Shown here: positions 40,981-51,951 of the stretch, piece after piece
How positions within the stretch are numbered: the stretch's first letter is position 1
Layout of the letters: each line of letters opens with the position of its first letter
Source of the DNA: Vairimorpha ceranae
Lineage: Eukaryota; Microsporidia; Nosematidae
NCBI RefSeq assembly: GCF_000988165.1
Contig: NW_020169298.1
Coordinates: 106,243 to 170,242, forward strand
Reading direction: 5' to 3'
Length of the DNA: 64,000 bases
Notes under the pieces: generated by a model
What the model was told of the DNA's origin: nothing
Seen by the model: the letters and a program-made list of their open reading frames with translations, nothing else
The model's database searches: none
Position numbers and translations under genes: made by a program

Positions 40981-41637
40981 ATGTCAGATCTCGGTTATAA
41001 TCCTTCATCACCTAAAAAAGAATACACTGGTATAAAAACTATAAGATCTCTTACAATCAAACAAGTATTATCTGCCGAACACGAAGATGGTTCTACAGTA
41101 ATCTATGTAGACAATAAAGAACTTAGTACACTAAAAATTATTGGATGGGTGTACAGTGTAAAAAGTACTAACAGTGGTAAAACTTTTATTGTTGAAGACG
41201 GAACTGGAGAAATTGAATGCATGTTATGGGCTAATAGGGCCTATGAAGAATATATGGCCAGTTTTATTGAGGATGGAATACTGGTCAGAATTGTAGGCAC
41301 ACTTAAAGAATTTTTGGGAAAAAAAAATATTACTGTTTCTAACATTTATGTTGTAGAAGATTACAATGAATTATTGTATCACATGATTACTGCAGTAAAA
41401 GATCATTTATCTAAAAAAGAAATATTAAATAAAGAAGATATGCATAAAATACACAGAGATATATTAGAATGTATAAGGAACAATCAAGATGATGATACTG
41501 GTTTAGATATAAAAATTATTATTAAATGTTTACAAAATGAATACAGCGAGAGAATGATACGAGAAAGTTTAGAATATTTGGTAGATAATTGTCATCTAGT
41601 TATTACAAATGATGATGGATATAAAACTGTTAATTAA
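40981..41637 (+). CDS. RFA2: Replication protein A 32-kDa subunit (RPA2/Rfa2)
   Basis: Single-strand DNA-binding heterotrimer subunit for replication and repair. 218 aa: short Ser-rich N-terminus (SDLGYNPSSPKKEY), then the OB fold at about 45-140 (LKIIGWVYSVKSTNSGKTF, VEDGTGEIECMLWAN, VRIVGTLKEFLGKKNITVSN), and a C-terminal winged-helix at about 155-215 (IIIKCLQNEYSERMIRESLEYLVDNCHLVIT). The layout equals Rfa2. CCCC directly before the ATG. Convergent with TFIIE-beta, with only 7 bp between stops. Confidence 0.94.
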   Translation: MSDLGYNPSSPKKEYTGIKTIRSLTIKQVLSAEHEDGSTVIYVDNKELSTLKIIGWVYSVKSTNSGKTFIVEDGTGEIECMLWANRAYEEYMASFIEDGILVRIVGTLKEFLGKKNITVSNIYVVEDYNELLYHMITAVKDHLSKKEILNKEDMHKIHRDILECIRNNQDDDTGLDIKIIIKCLQNEYSERMIRESLEYLVDNCHLVITNDDGYKTVN

Positions 41638-41644
41638 ATAATAT

Positions 41645-42247
41645 TTATTCATCTAATTTATTTAGATCTAGTCCTTTTACATGTGTATTTGTTATTTTTA
41701 TATTTCGGCGATACCTTTTACTTTTTGTTTTTTTAATAATAGCTTTTCGTTTCACTGTTTCGCTTATATTGGTTTTAATCCCGGCTACACTCATTTCACT
41801 AATAAGGTCTTGAAATCCTGGAACACGCACAGATTTCCATAAGGCGACAATATCATCATCTGCCTTGTCAATGCGCATATCATCGTAGAATACAACTTCA
41901 ATACCATCATTATCTTTTAAAATTAAAAAATCATCTAAAAAATCTGAAATGTCAATGGGATTATCTCTTAACTTAGAAAGTTCTATTCCCTCTTTTCTTT
42001 TACTAAAAATATTAATTAAATCTTCTTTACTTTGTATATTATAAGTATACAAATATTGTATAAAATTATTTTTAATAAGTATCTTATCATTATTCTCTAG
42101 TGCTTTAAGAAGCCTTGTGTTACTGTGAATATCAATATTTAATTTAGAATATAAATCGGTAAAAGAAATTGCATTAGCTGAAGATTTTAAAAATGTAAGA
42201 ATTTCGTGTAGATATGAGTTTATATGTTTGTCCTGATCGATCTGCAT
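41645..42247 (-). CDS. TFA2: TFIIE beta subunit (Tfa2)
   Basis: General RNA polymerase II transcription factor. 200 aa: N-terminal winged-helix region (EILTFLKSSANAISFTDLYSKL), a second wing-like region, then the characteristic C-terminal block IVALWKSVRVPGFQDLISEMSVAGI and the basic KRKAIIKKTKSKRYRRNIKITNTHVKGLDL. Yeast Tfa2 is 328 aa, so the acidic N-terminus is lost. CCCC on the coding strand precedes the ATG. Same 7-bp convergent gap as RPA2; 149 bp downstream of the MCM5 stop. Confidence 0.92.
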   Translation of the reverse strand: MQIDQDKHINSYLHEILTFLKSSANAISFTDLYSKLNIDIHSNTRLLKALENNDKILIKNNFIQYLYTYNIQSKEDLINIFSKRKEGIELSKLRDNPIDISDFLDDFLILKDNDGIEVVFYDDMRIDKADDDIVALWKSVRVPGFQDLISEMSVAGIKTNISETVKRKAIIKKTKSKRYRRNIKITNTHVKGLDLNKLDE

Positions 42248-42396
42248 ATTTGGGGCATTACACTTAAAAATAAATATGTTTGTTTATTTTTAAACAAATA
42301 AACAAATATATAAAAAAATAAAAAAACATAATTTGCATAAATAGAATATTTGAAAAATAAGCACAAAAGAAGAAAAATACTCAAATTATTTACTAA

Positions 42397-44430
42397 CTAA
42401 GGTTGTCTTAAAAGTGACTTACCGGATTCTCTACTTACTAATTTACCCTGTTTACACATGTAATCTATAGCCTTCTTGCTAATAGCTTCGTTTTGCTTCC
42501 CAAGTTTGATAAGGAGTTCGTTATATTTTATACTTGCACCTAATGGTACTAAACTTTTAATTCTGTCACAAAAATCTTCAATTTTTTTCAGTAAATCAGA
42601 TCTTATCATTCCTTCTAACATATGTCCTTGTGAGACAGCATTCATAGTAGATACTTTGAAAATTCTGATAGCTTCTTCTACATGCCTTTCAAATACCTTT
42701 TCTGATAACTCAATTTTAGCCAGAGATTCACTCAACCTAATAATTCCTTCTAATTGTCTAACCGTTATAGGTATAGAGCTCTTTTTAAATGAGTCTTGTT
42801 CCATTTCTTTAACTTCTTTTCGTGTAGTTGTATAATAATTTATTAATAATTTGCCAGCAGCCTCAGAAAGGACAGGAAACACTTTTGCTTTTGCATATTG
42901 TGCATACCTTCTTAATTTATCTACAGGAATAATATCTGAATCTGCTAATTCATTGTCTTCTTTTTTATGAATCCCTAAAACATGCCTGGCCATTATTGCA
43001 TCATTAGGACCATGTTTATCTTTTAAAATAAAAATACAATCAAAACGTGATAAAATAGTAGTTCCAAATTCAACATTTTCGTCCGGTGTTTTATAATCAT
43101 CGTATCTACCAAATACAGGATTAGCTGCCGCCAATATACTAGTTCTGGTATTAAGAATCGTAGTAATACCTGCCTTAGCAATACTAATGGTTTGTTGTTC
43201 CATTGCTTCATGAATTGCTACTCTATCCTGTTCGTTCATTTTATCAAATTCGTCAATACAACAAATACCATTATCTCCCAAGACTAGAGCACCGCCTTCA
43301 AGATAAAAATCACCATTATGATCTTTTATTACACTAGCAGTTAATCCCGCTGCTGAACTTCCTTTTCCAGATGTATATACACCAATTGGTGATACCATTT
43401 CCATAAATTTAAGTAATTGAGATTTAGCGACACCAGGATCACCTAACAGTAAAACATTAATATCTCCTCTAAGTGTTATTTTATCTTCCATAACTCTTCT
43501 AGTTCCACCAAATAACATACAAGCCAATGCTTTTTTTATATCTTCATGTCCATAGATAGAAGGTGCTATAGATTTAGTAATTTTTTTGTAAATGTCATCT
43601 TTTGCCATATTTTTAAATTCTTCTATCTCTTCATCACTAAACCTTTTAGTAGTTTTATTAGTCATTGCTTCTAGTCCTATTACTTTAATATAACTAAAGT
43701 TATTATTCCCTTTAGTAGATATTCCATAAATACCTGTAAAAATACCTAAACAGCCTGGTACAATTTTATTTACAAGATTTTTTTCCATTATAAGACTAAA
43801 ATGACGAGGTGTTTCTCCAACAGGTATATCCTCAAATTCTTCTTGAATTTTAATGTATTGTACGTCTACTACATGACTTTTTTCAGGTACTATAATGTAT
43901 GGGTCAATAGGACATTCTGACTGATCACAAGTTCTTGGTATCAAATCTGTTACAAATTTACCATTAAGACAATTTCTACAAATAATGTATAATTTTTTAG
44001 GCTTGGTGATAATAGATGATGCTGATACTACCATCCCTTTAACTCTTATAATTTTATGAGATTTAGATGCATTAACATTCCTAATAGATTGTATTTGTTC
44101 GTTACTAATAATGTTTAACTGAAAATTTTTAACTGGATCTAAGAAATAAGCGTTAGAAATAGCTTCTTCACAGTATTCTAAAAATTTCTCTGGATCGGAA
44201 CAAATGAATTGTGATAGAATATCAGAAAACTGATTAATATGCTCTAACTTAATAACCAATTCATATATCTGTTGATTAATATTGTTAGAAAGAGTGTGTG
44301 CATATTCTCTGTGTTCGGATCTAAAATTCTGAAGAAAATCAATAAAATGTGATTGTATTGTTGATTTATTGATTGGAACAGTATTAGAAATAAGATCTAC
44401 ACTCGTAATTCGTTGTTCATCAAATGACAT
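42397..44430 (-). CDS. MCM5: MCM5 replicative helicase subunit
   Basis: One of six MCM2-7 ATPases that open DNA at replication origins. 677 aa (about 730-775 in yeast/human). N-terminal zinc finger CRNC...TCDQSECPIDPY at about 150-178, the MCM5-type EDIPVGETPRHFSL, Walker A GDPGVAKSQ at about 333, Walker B CIDEFDKM at about 393, and the arginine finger SRFDCIF. A winged-helix tail ends the protein. The EDIPVGETPRH motif separates it from other MCMs. CCC (GGG at 44436-44438) is 5 bases before the ATG. Confidence 0.95.
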   Translation of the reverse strand: MSFDEQRITSVDLISNTVPINKSTIQSHFIDFLQNFRSEHREYAHTLSNNINQQIYELVIKLEHINQFSDILSQFICSDPEKFLEYCEEAISNAYFLDPVKNFQLNIISNEQIQSIRNVNASKSHKIIRVKGMVVSASSIITKPKKLYIICRNCLNGKFVTDLIPRTCDQSECPIDPYIIVPEKSHVVDVQYIKIQEEFEDIPVGETPRHFSLIMEKNLVNKIVPGCLGIFTGIYGISTKGNNNFSYIKVIGLEAMTNKTTKRFSDEEIEEFKNMAKDDIYKKITKSIAPSIYGHEDIKKALACMLFGGTRRVMEDKITLRGDINVLLLGDPGVAKSQLLKFMEMVSPIGVYTSGKGSSAAGLTASVIKDHNGDFYLEGGALVLGDNGICCIDEFDKMNEQDRVAIHEAMEQQTISIAKAGITTILNTRTSILAAANPVFGRYDDYKTPDENVEFGTTILSRFDCIFILKDKHGPNDAIMARHVLGIHKKEDNELADSDIIPVDKLRRYAQYAKAKVFPVLSEAAGKLLINYYTTTRKEVKEMEQDSFKKSSIPITVRQLEGIIRLSESLAKIELSEKVFERHVEEAIRIFKVSTMNAVSQGHMLEGMIRSDLLKKIEDFCDRIKSLVPLGASIKYNELLIKLGKQNEAISKKAIDYMCKQGKLVSRESGKSLLRQP

Positions 44431-44438
44431 TAAGAGGG

Positions 44439-45397
44439 TATAAAAAATATTATTAAAGTATTAATTGGTGATAAGATTAGTAATTTGCTTCTGTGTGTTT
44501 ATAGTACTTTTAAACTTAGCAAACACGGGCGATGTCACTACAATTTGTTTTTATTCTGTGCATACTATTTAATCCAATGACATACATATATTTATAAAGC
44601 GTTTTTTTAAACAACTAGAAAAAGATCAATTAATAAATTTGACATTGTGAATAGGCTTAACCAATTTATAGTTGGTGCTAACATCAAAAGCAGTTTTTAT
44701 TTTCTTGTAATAACAATATTTAAATGTAAAAAAAATTTATTTAGTATTAAGCTAATTTTAAAGTTATTATAGAGACAGTGGTATGTTTATATCATTATTC
44801 CTCTCTTTTTAGTGCTTAAAATTTCTATTTATAGGTACAAGTTATACCTGTTAAATAGAACATTTGTTTTTAAATGATATTTATCTGTTAGTACAAAAGC
44901 CTTGTAATTTTAAGAATATTTTTTTAAGTCTAAAGTTACCACAAGTCTTTTATGCGTTTGTATAAGTGTTATAAGTAATTTTATCTTCTGAATCTTCTCT
45001 ATTAATGATCATAGCATTGTATCAGCTATCTATCGGTTATTGAAACTTGTTTTTAAAATCATACTTAAGTAAAAATCGTCAAAAACAAGTCATCTCTAAA
45101 TGTTAACAATAAGTAATGTATAATTCTTATTAAAATACATATATTAAATAAATTTATTTTATCTTTGGCGTATAGACATAAATTTATATCCTACGTATTC
45201 AACTACAAATAATCTACTAAAAATTTTAAATCCAATAAATAATAGGAAGCAAGTATTAAATTATTAGAAAAGAGGAGCTTTATCCTTAAAATAAGAAAAA
45301 TTTTAAATATACAGTACAGATCATACTAATCAATATATTTTAATTGTATGGTATTCATATAATATAAAATTTAAAGCATTACAAATTAATTTAATTT
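44439..45397. other. AT-rich spacer
   Basis: No gene or RNA recognised. Confidence 0.5.
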
Positions 45398-45814
45398 TTA
45401 TCTTCGGTAAATTATATGAAAACCAGATGGTGTTTTAACAGGCCCTACTAGTCTACCACGTTTTAGCATAAAAGCTGCTTTTTCAAATTCTTTGTACATC
45501 TCATTTTTACATACGAATCCCAAATCACCACCCTTAGATTTAGATTTACATTCAGAAACTACCATAGCCTTTGCTTTAAAATATTCCCTAAAATTTTCAA
45601 TATTGATATTTTGCTGTAAATCTAAGTAAAGTTTATTTATAAGATTTAAAGCCTCTACTTCACTTCTGTCATTTGGATTTCTTGAATTGATGTGTTTAAT
45701 TAGTATATGATAGAGTCTAAACCCATCATTTGGTCGAATATACGTTTTTTCTTTTGTCTCATCATTATAAAAATAAATTTTATTAGTTTCTGGTTCTTTT
45801 AGTCTGTGCCACAT
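45398..45814 (-). CDS. ESS1: Pin1/Ess1-type peptidyl-prolyl isomerase
   Basis: Isomerises phospho-Ser/Thr-Pro bonds, for example in the RNA polymerase II C-terminal tail. 138 aa: a WW-like N-terminus (WHRLKEPETNKIYFYNDETKEKTYIRP) followed by a parvulin domain with HILIKHINSRNP (phosphate-binding basic/Ser-Arg cluster), catalytic Cys at residue 89 (SECKSKSKGGDLGF) and PVKTPSGFHIIYR. The WW second Trp is replaced by Tyr (TYIRP), so binding of phospho-peptides by this module may be altered. CCC (GGG at 45818-45820) precedes the ATG. Confidence 0.92.
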   Translation of the reverse strand: MWHRLKEPETNKIYFYNDETKEKTYIRPNDGFRLYHILIKHINSRNPNDRSEVEALNLINKLYLDLQQNINIENFREYFKAKAMVVSECKSKSKGGDLGFVCKNEMYKEFEKAAFMLKRGRLVGPVKTPSGFHIIYRR

Positions 45815-45820
45815 AAAGGG

Positions 45821-46451
45821 TGTAAGAAAATTAAAAATAGATAAAAAATCAATGTAACAGTAAATTTAATATTTTGTAAATTAAAAGAATTATTTTTAAT
45901 GTATCCATATTGTAAAAATCATTAATTTACAATACTTATTTATTAAGGCATTTAAATATTTAAAAGTTAGTAATTTGTTAAAAAATATTTAAAAGTTAGT
46001 TACTTTTTAAAATATTTTTGTTAAAAAAATTTGTTATTTTTAAAGACATTTAAATATTAAAAAATAGATTTATTTGTTATCTATTAAATATTTAAAAGTT
46101 AGTAATTTATTCAAACAATTTTTATATTTAAAAGTTAGTAATTTGTTAAATGTTTAAATATTTAAAAATAGAGTTATTTGTTATATATTAAATATCTAAA
46201 AATAGAGTTATTTGTTATCTATTAAATATTTAAAAGTTAGTAATTTGTTGTATGTTGATATTAAAAAGTTAGTTCTTTTTTAAAACATTTTTGTTTAAAA
46301 AATTTGTTATTTTTCAAGACATTTAAGTATTTAAAAAATAGAGTTATTTGTTAGATGTTTAAATATTTAAAAGTTAGTAATTTGTAAAACTTTTTATATT
46401 TAAAGAATAAAAATCATTTTAAGACATTCATTTAAAAAATATAGTTTTTAA
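45821..46451. repeat. Degenerate AT minisatellite-like array
   Basis: From about 45950 to 46390 the phrase ATTTAAAAGTTAGTAATTTG recurs at least five times nearly unchanged, with several shortened copies, alternating with AAAATAGAGTTATTTGTTA (three to four copies). Spacing is irregular. It lies between the divergent Pin1 and RPB10 start regions, so it may be a recent low-complexity expansion or a decayed repeat family. Confidence 0.75.
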
Positions 46452-46454
46452 CCC

Positions 46455-46679
46455 ATGTTAATTCCAGTTCGATGCTTTACATGCAATAAAGAAATTTCTA
46501 GTAAATGGGAACCATACAAGTATCTTATAAATACAGATAAATCTCCTGCGGATGCGTTGAATGAATTGGATATTAAGAGAATTTGCTGTAGGAGAATGTT
46601 TTTAGGACATGTAGAAATTATTGATAAATTAATAAAATATGATGTAGCAAAAGATATTCATTTTAGAAATGATTTTTAA
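46455..46679 (+). CDS. RPB10: RNA polymerase subunit RPB10 (RPABC5)
   Basis: Small zinc subunit shared by RNA polymerases I, II and III. 74 aa (usual 65-75): start MLIPVRCFTCNKEI with the first CxxC, then KRICCRRMFLGHVE carrying the paired Cys-Cys-Arg-Arg of the family. CCC directly before the ATG. Its last 17 bases overlap the stop end of the secreted protein gene on the other strand. Confidence 0.96.
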   Translation: MLIPVRCFTCNKEISSKWEPYKYLINTDKSPADALNELDIKRICCRRMFLGHVEIIDKLIKYDVAKDIHFRNDF

Positions 46680-48111
46680 TTAAATGTTTTCTCACTAAAA
46701 GACCAGTATAATTGTATTTATATATTGTTGTTATCTTGGATTCTAAAGAATTTAAGCTTTCTAAAATTATAAAATTCAATGCTTCATCAATCTTGGCTAT
46801 ACTATCAATATAACTCTTGAGCTCATCAATAAAATTAAGATAAGCAGCATGTTCTTTCAATTTAGTATTTTTAAACTTCATTAAACATTTTGATATTGCA
46901 TTATTAAGCCTCGTTTTAATATCAAATTGTGATAGTTTATTATTAAGATATATCAAAGTATAATGATACAATTTTGTATCAGTAATAAAATCAAACTTGT
47001 GTGGAATTGATGCTGTAGCGTAATCTGCTTCCTCTAAAGTTTGATTCATCAATTTTAGTAAATCTTCCAAATCTTCAAAATTATTATTTGACTTTATTCG
47101 TAAATAAAATTTTAAAAAAGGCTTTTTTAAATAATTCAATGCAGAATAGTACATCGTTGACAGTAGATTTAATTCTCGTACAAAAGTATTAAAATCTCCT
47201 AGTTTATTGTATCCTTCATCAAAAACATTTTTTTTCGTTTTAAAATAATTTTTTAATTTTTTACATCGTGCCTGTAAATCATCATAAATAAAACTTTTTG
47301 CAGTAATATTTTGTGCTGCTATACTTTTATTCTGACGTTGACTCATAAATTTAGTGCGTAAAATATTTAATCCGCAAATTTCGTCGCAAAAATAACTTAA
47401 CTTACTCAAATCTGTGTTTTGAAAGGCATCGCACGATTTAATTTGCATTTGCAGACAATTTTGCAAAACCGCGGCTTTTGAAGTGATAAGCGTATCGATT
47501 TTTTCAAGTAAACAATTAAAGTTCTTATACTCATCTTCTGGAAATAATGGAATTTTTTCCTTCTCTTTTTGTTGAGGGCTATTAGTATCGCCTTCAGAAA
47601 AAGGATTACTTGCTTCTAAGACTTTCTTTTTGTCAGAATCAGGATTTTTCTCTTTACTATATGCTGCTTTTTTCTCTTCATTAACAACTAGTTTTTTTTT
47701 CTTATCAATAGCTGATTTTTTCCTTTCATTTTCATTAATAACCGATTCTTTTATTGTATTAGTATCTAGCTTTTCCTTTTTATCAGCGGTCAATGCTTTT
47801 TTATTAATTGACAAAATTTTTTCATCAATATCTGATTCTTCCATTGTATTAGTAACCGATTCTTCCATTGTATCAGTATCTAGTTTTTCCTTTACATCAG
47901 CAGCCTTTTCAAACTTCTCATTAGGAGGCAATTCTTTTTCCTTTTCCGTAGTCAATTTTTCTACTTCGGTAGCTGCTAAATTTACAATCCCAACAGCAAA
48001 CAACTCTTCCATTTCACTAATATCTGCATTTTGATCATTTAAGTCCATGTTTTTAGTAGCAAATATTGTTGTAAAACCTGTACAAAGTTTTATTAAACTA
48101 CTCAATTTCAT
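46663..48111 (-). CDS. Secreted Lys/Glu-rich hypothetical protein (482 aa), helical family member 1
   Basis: Not recognised. It begins with a likely signal peptide (MKLSSLIKLCTGFTTIFA), continues with about 150 residues of disordered Lys/Glu/Asp/Ser/Thr-rich low complexity (repeated KEKLDT and KEESVT patterns), then a helical Cys-containing domain from about residue 200 to the end. The helical domain resembles that of the 399-aa protein at 51952-53151 in pattern (an I/L-rich pair then C-x-LNILRTKFMS against MD-QINGIKALYERAAF), suggesting distant paralogs. Lineage-specific secreted proteins of this type often act at the host interface or in the spore wall; that is inference. CCC (GGG at 48119-48121) precedes the ATG. 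Stop overlaps RPB10 by 17 bp. Confidence 0.8.
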   Translation of the reverse strand: MKLSSLIKLCTGFTTIFATKNMDLNDQNADISEMEELFAVGIVNLAATEVEKLTTEKEKELPPNEKFEKAADVKEKLDTDTMEESVTNTMEESDIDEKILSINKKALTADKKEKLDTNTIKESVINENERKKSAIDKKKKLVVNEEKKAAYSKEKNPDSDKKKVLEASNPFSEGDTNSPQQKEKEKIPLFPEDEYKNFNCLLEKIDTLITSKAAVLQNCLQMQIKSCDAFQNTDLSKLSYFCDEICGLNILRTKFMSQRQNKSIAAQNITAKSFIYDDLQARCKKLKNYFKTKKNVFDEGYNKLGDFNTFVRELNLLSTMYYSALNYLKKPFLKFYLRIKSNNNFEDLEDLLKLMNQTLEEADYATASIPHKFDFITDTKLYHYTLIYLNNKLSQFDIKTRLNNAISKCLMKFKNTKLKEHAAYLNFIDELKSYIDSIAKIDEALNFIILESLNSLESKITTIYKYNYTGLLVRKHLIKNHF

Positions 48112-48121
48112 ATTTGAAGGG

Positions 48122-48959
48122 TAGAAAAATTTTACTTATAAAAGTATAATTTTTTTAAAAAGTAAAGGAGCTGTCAGAGTCATTACGCGTAATAATTGTA
48201 GATTGAAGTATAACAACTAGTATAACTTTAAATTTGCGTAATTTTATAAGAAGTATATTTTAATTCATCAATTAAAAGAGTTATAAAAATTTTATTATTA
48301 TTTTAATTAAATAAAACAAAAAATTATTATTTTTTTTAAAATGGTATTACATTATAATTTAGTAGGATTATGATATACCCAAAGTGGAAGTAAGTCTCTG
48401 AAATATTCTTAACATAAGTTTTTTTATTTACATAATAGTTAACAGTTCTAGACTCCTTCTTACCCCGATCTTTAGTGTCTGTCAGTTCCGGTTTGTTCCA
48501 CATGTTTGTATGCTCTTATAACCAAAATTTGTATATATAATTTTAATTGCTTACATAACAAACAAAAAAACACGAATTAATTAAAAATAAACAAATATTG
48601 TGGAATATAACACGAGTTAGAACAATTTTTAATCATTCTTTTTTACCTCCATGTTACTCAAGTTTATAATGTTTGGTGTTTTCGTTCCTCTCGCCATCAG
48701 TTAATGTTAGGGATGCTCCACATCTGTACTTCAAAATAATATTAACAAGTTTTTTCTTAAGAGTTATTTATTGAATGTACGCTTCAATTTTATCGGATAG
48801 TTCCAGCCCAATTATATGGTATTTTCTCACTATTCCATCTTATTTACGACATATAGGGTTGTTATTAATTTACGTTTATGTACTAATACTAGCTGTTTAA
48901 TTAGTTGTATTTTCATATCTATTCTGTCTCCACTTGGGCTTAATCCAAAAATCTCCGAA
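48122..48959. other. AT-rich spacer
   Basis: No gene recognised. Near 48640-48980 a slightly GC-richer stretch without clear coding frame could belong to the adjoining MULE relic. Confidence 0.4.
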
Positions 48960-50290
48960 TAATTTTTTCTCTCAAATGGTACAAATTTACAAAAAATATT
49001 TTAACGAGCAATAACGGAAAAGAAAAAATAAGTTTTCAGGGATATTTTTACAACTATAAAGAATCAAACATAGGAAAATTAACCTAGTGAAGTAATAAAC
49101 GTGGCTTTATCTCTTTACCAAGACTACTATATGACTGGATCTTTAAAATATCACCACACAACCATATAAAAGATAAGAAAAAATACAATAAGGTTTTGTT
49201 TGATGCTAAAATTTAAGAAAGAGTAATTGAGATTCTTGAGCCTGCGAGACATGTAATTTATAATTTATCAAGTGCATTTACAAATTTTAGCACTATACTT
49301 TAAACATAAAAAAGATGGGCGAATTACTTAAAGCAACAAGGAAGAAAAATAACTTAACATTTAATAAAGATTATGATATCTCAGGAGAATTACAGAAAAC
49401 AAGCAAAAATAAAGAGTTCTTGTATTATGATTTTGGAATGATGGATGAAAACAGAATAGTAATTTTTACGACTGATTAAAATTTTGAACAATTTATAAAC
49501 TGTAAAATTGTTGTATGTAATGGTACTTTCAAATCTTCACTATCTAAATTTGAACAACTATTTAGTCTTTAATGTAATGTAAGGAATATTAACTTGCCTT
49601 TGATCTACTGTTTTATGAAACCTTAAACGAATATTTTATACAAAGCTATTTAAACGGTTACGTACTGAATGTAAAAAAATTATTAGACATAAAAGTATAA
49701 TATTGGATTTTGAATCGGCCAGCTACAAATGCTGTAAGAACTTTTTTATAAGATCTAAGTTTTATAGGTGTAGCTTTCATTTTGGACAGATTATTTGGAG
49801 GAGAATCCAAGCTTTAAAATTTTCTAGAAAGTTCATACATAATAGTAATATCAAGTTTCATGTAAAGATGTTGCTAGTTTTAAGTTTTATACCAGAACAT
49901 AATGTTTTAGCAGTAGCTGCACGTTTAAAACAATTTCTTATAAGGGAAGAATCAACATATGTCTTAAAACTCTTTACTTGATTTCAGTTGGAGTATCTAA
50001 ATCAGAATTAAACAATATGAGTATTTCATTTTGAAATGAATAGACTAGAACTCTATGTAATATTTCTCGCACTACCAATAGTATAAAAAGCTTTTACAGA
50101 CATCTCAATAACTTAATAAAAGTTAACCAAACTTTTTCCACTTGATTTTGAAAGAATTAATAATAGAACAAGAACTGACAGAAAACAAATAAATAAAATT
50201 TTTGCATGGGGGTGTGGCCTGTAAAGATAATGAATCTTTTAAAGAAGTATTAAAAGGTTTTTTGGTGTTGATTTTTTTTAAAAAATTGAA
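48960..50290 (+). pseudogene. Mutator-like (MULE) transposase relic
   Basis: Broken plus-strand frames give MULE pieces in order: a FLYWCH-like start with YKESNIG near 49060, an HNH-type stretch near 49160 (HHTTI/ HNHIKD), then RIVIFTTD near 49455, NCKIVVCNGTFKSSLSKFEQLFSL near 49500 (the MULE DGTFK-like segment, here with Asn in place of Asp), and DFESASYKCCKNFFIRSKFYRCSFHFGQIIWRRIQ in the open stretch 49703-49981, which carries the DFE and the C/H-H-x-x-Q-x-IWR signature of the family. It is broken by multiple stops and frame changes, so it is dead. Confidence 0.85.
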
Positions 50291-51951
50291 TTAACATTAA
50301 ATTAATTACTGGATTAATTATAACATGTTAGTTTTTAATTATTTTATATGTTTTAAAAATCAAACCAAATTTGTGGTTATCATTAGTTCTAAATACCTTG
50401 GATGATCTACAACCACTACTACTAACAAATGCTAGTTAAATTAATTATTTGATTTTTTAACCTCTAAATTTTTTGGTGATTTTCTATTCTAACGCTATGA
50501 GAAATGGCTGGATGTTCAAAATTCGTTTAAAGATTTTATGGATTAAACTCTATAAAACGCTGTTATGCTGTAAACAATTTATTTAGGTCTGATGGCTTTC
50601 TTTGTTATATTGCAAAAATAACATGACTATCTCAAATATAACTTATAGTATACACGTGAAAATATGGGACAAAATTATAATAAACGTAGTATTAAGGATT
50701 AAAAAATCATTATATGGCAGTTTTCGAGCTGTCGATTCTGACAAAACGACAATATATCTTCGTTGTTTTCAAGATTACTGAATTTTTCAGATTTGTGTTG
50801 ATATTAACATTCTCTATATGCGTAACTAATAAATTTACCTTAAGGCCTGGGTTAAATTTGCATATGACTTAGGATTAAGATACTTTATTTTGCTCTGTGC
50901 AAAATTTTGACAACTCAATCAAACAATACTAATGCTTTAATTATATCAATATTCGCATCTCAATAGTAAAAAATAAAGATTTTTAGGTGCTTTAGAAACA
51001 ATTTTTTGTTTTTTATTTTTTTATTAATAATTGTTATAAATTTTAATAAATTATTTTCAATTTATATAAGGTTCTTACATTGATAAACAAACAGCCAACT
51101 CTATATCAGGAAGAAAATTATTACTAGATGTAACACTTAAACAGTAAAATTAAAAAATAATTAAGATTTACCGTATTAGATGACGAACCTGTCTGTTACA
51201 TTAATTTTTATTTAATGACTTTCGCTAATTCTTTTTTTCATAGATATTCTTATCGTTTTTAATAATCTGATACATTTTTTGTTAAATTTTATACCTGAAT
51301 ATCCTCGAGCGCTTTTTAAACGTTTTATAAAAAAAAATGTTTTTTGTTTTTACAAAAGTGAATATTATTTTTTAAAGAAAGGTAAATACATACAAAATAC
51401 AAAGACTTTTCTTGTGTTCATTTTACATTTAAGTTTAGTAAAGTTGTATTAAATAATTCATTAAAAATAACTTATATAAATACATACACGAATTTATAGA
51501 GATTAGCAAGTTAGTACAATATCTTTATCGATGAATCAAAAACTAAAAAGTGAGCGAAAGATAAATTGCTTATGCATAAAATAAATTATGAAACAAGCAT
51601 GAGTCATTGCAAATTCTTAACAGTTATTGGAATAAGGTAATTTAATACTTTATCTATAAAGAATTAACTTAAAAAAAGCTTTATATATTAACACAATTTG
51701 GTCACCATATACGATTTGTACATTATTAAAATGTGTACATTCAAATTTAGTATAAAAAAAACATTTAAAAATTTTTCTTCTTTAATATTTAATATATCAA
51801 AATAGTCTATTTTTTTATTTTATTAAAAAACAAATATAAATACGTGTTTTGAGTAGGAGTTTACTGAATTGTGTACTTTTAAGTGATATACTCTTTTTTC
51901 TAACGTGTACAAACATGCTTTAGATAAATAATTTAATAAATTAAGTTATTC
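50291..51951. other. AT-rich spacer
   Basis: No gene or RNA recognised; no clear terminal repeat for the MULE relic could be picked out. Confidence 0.4.

Noticed and set aside
45950..46390. Possible CRISPR-like array
   Set aside because: Repeats are degenerate, AT-only, irregularly spaced and the organism is eukaryotic.
47630..48034. 134-codon plus-strand Ser/Phe-rich ORF
   Set aside because: Antisense of the Lys/Glu-rich low-complexity region of the 482-aa gene.
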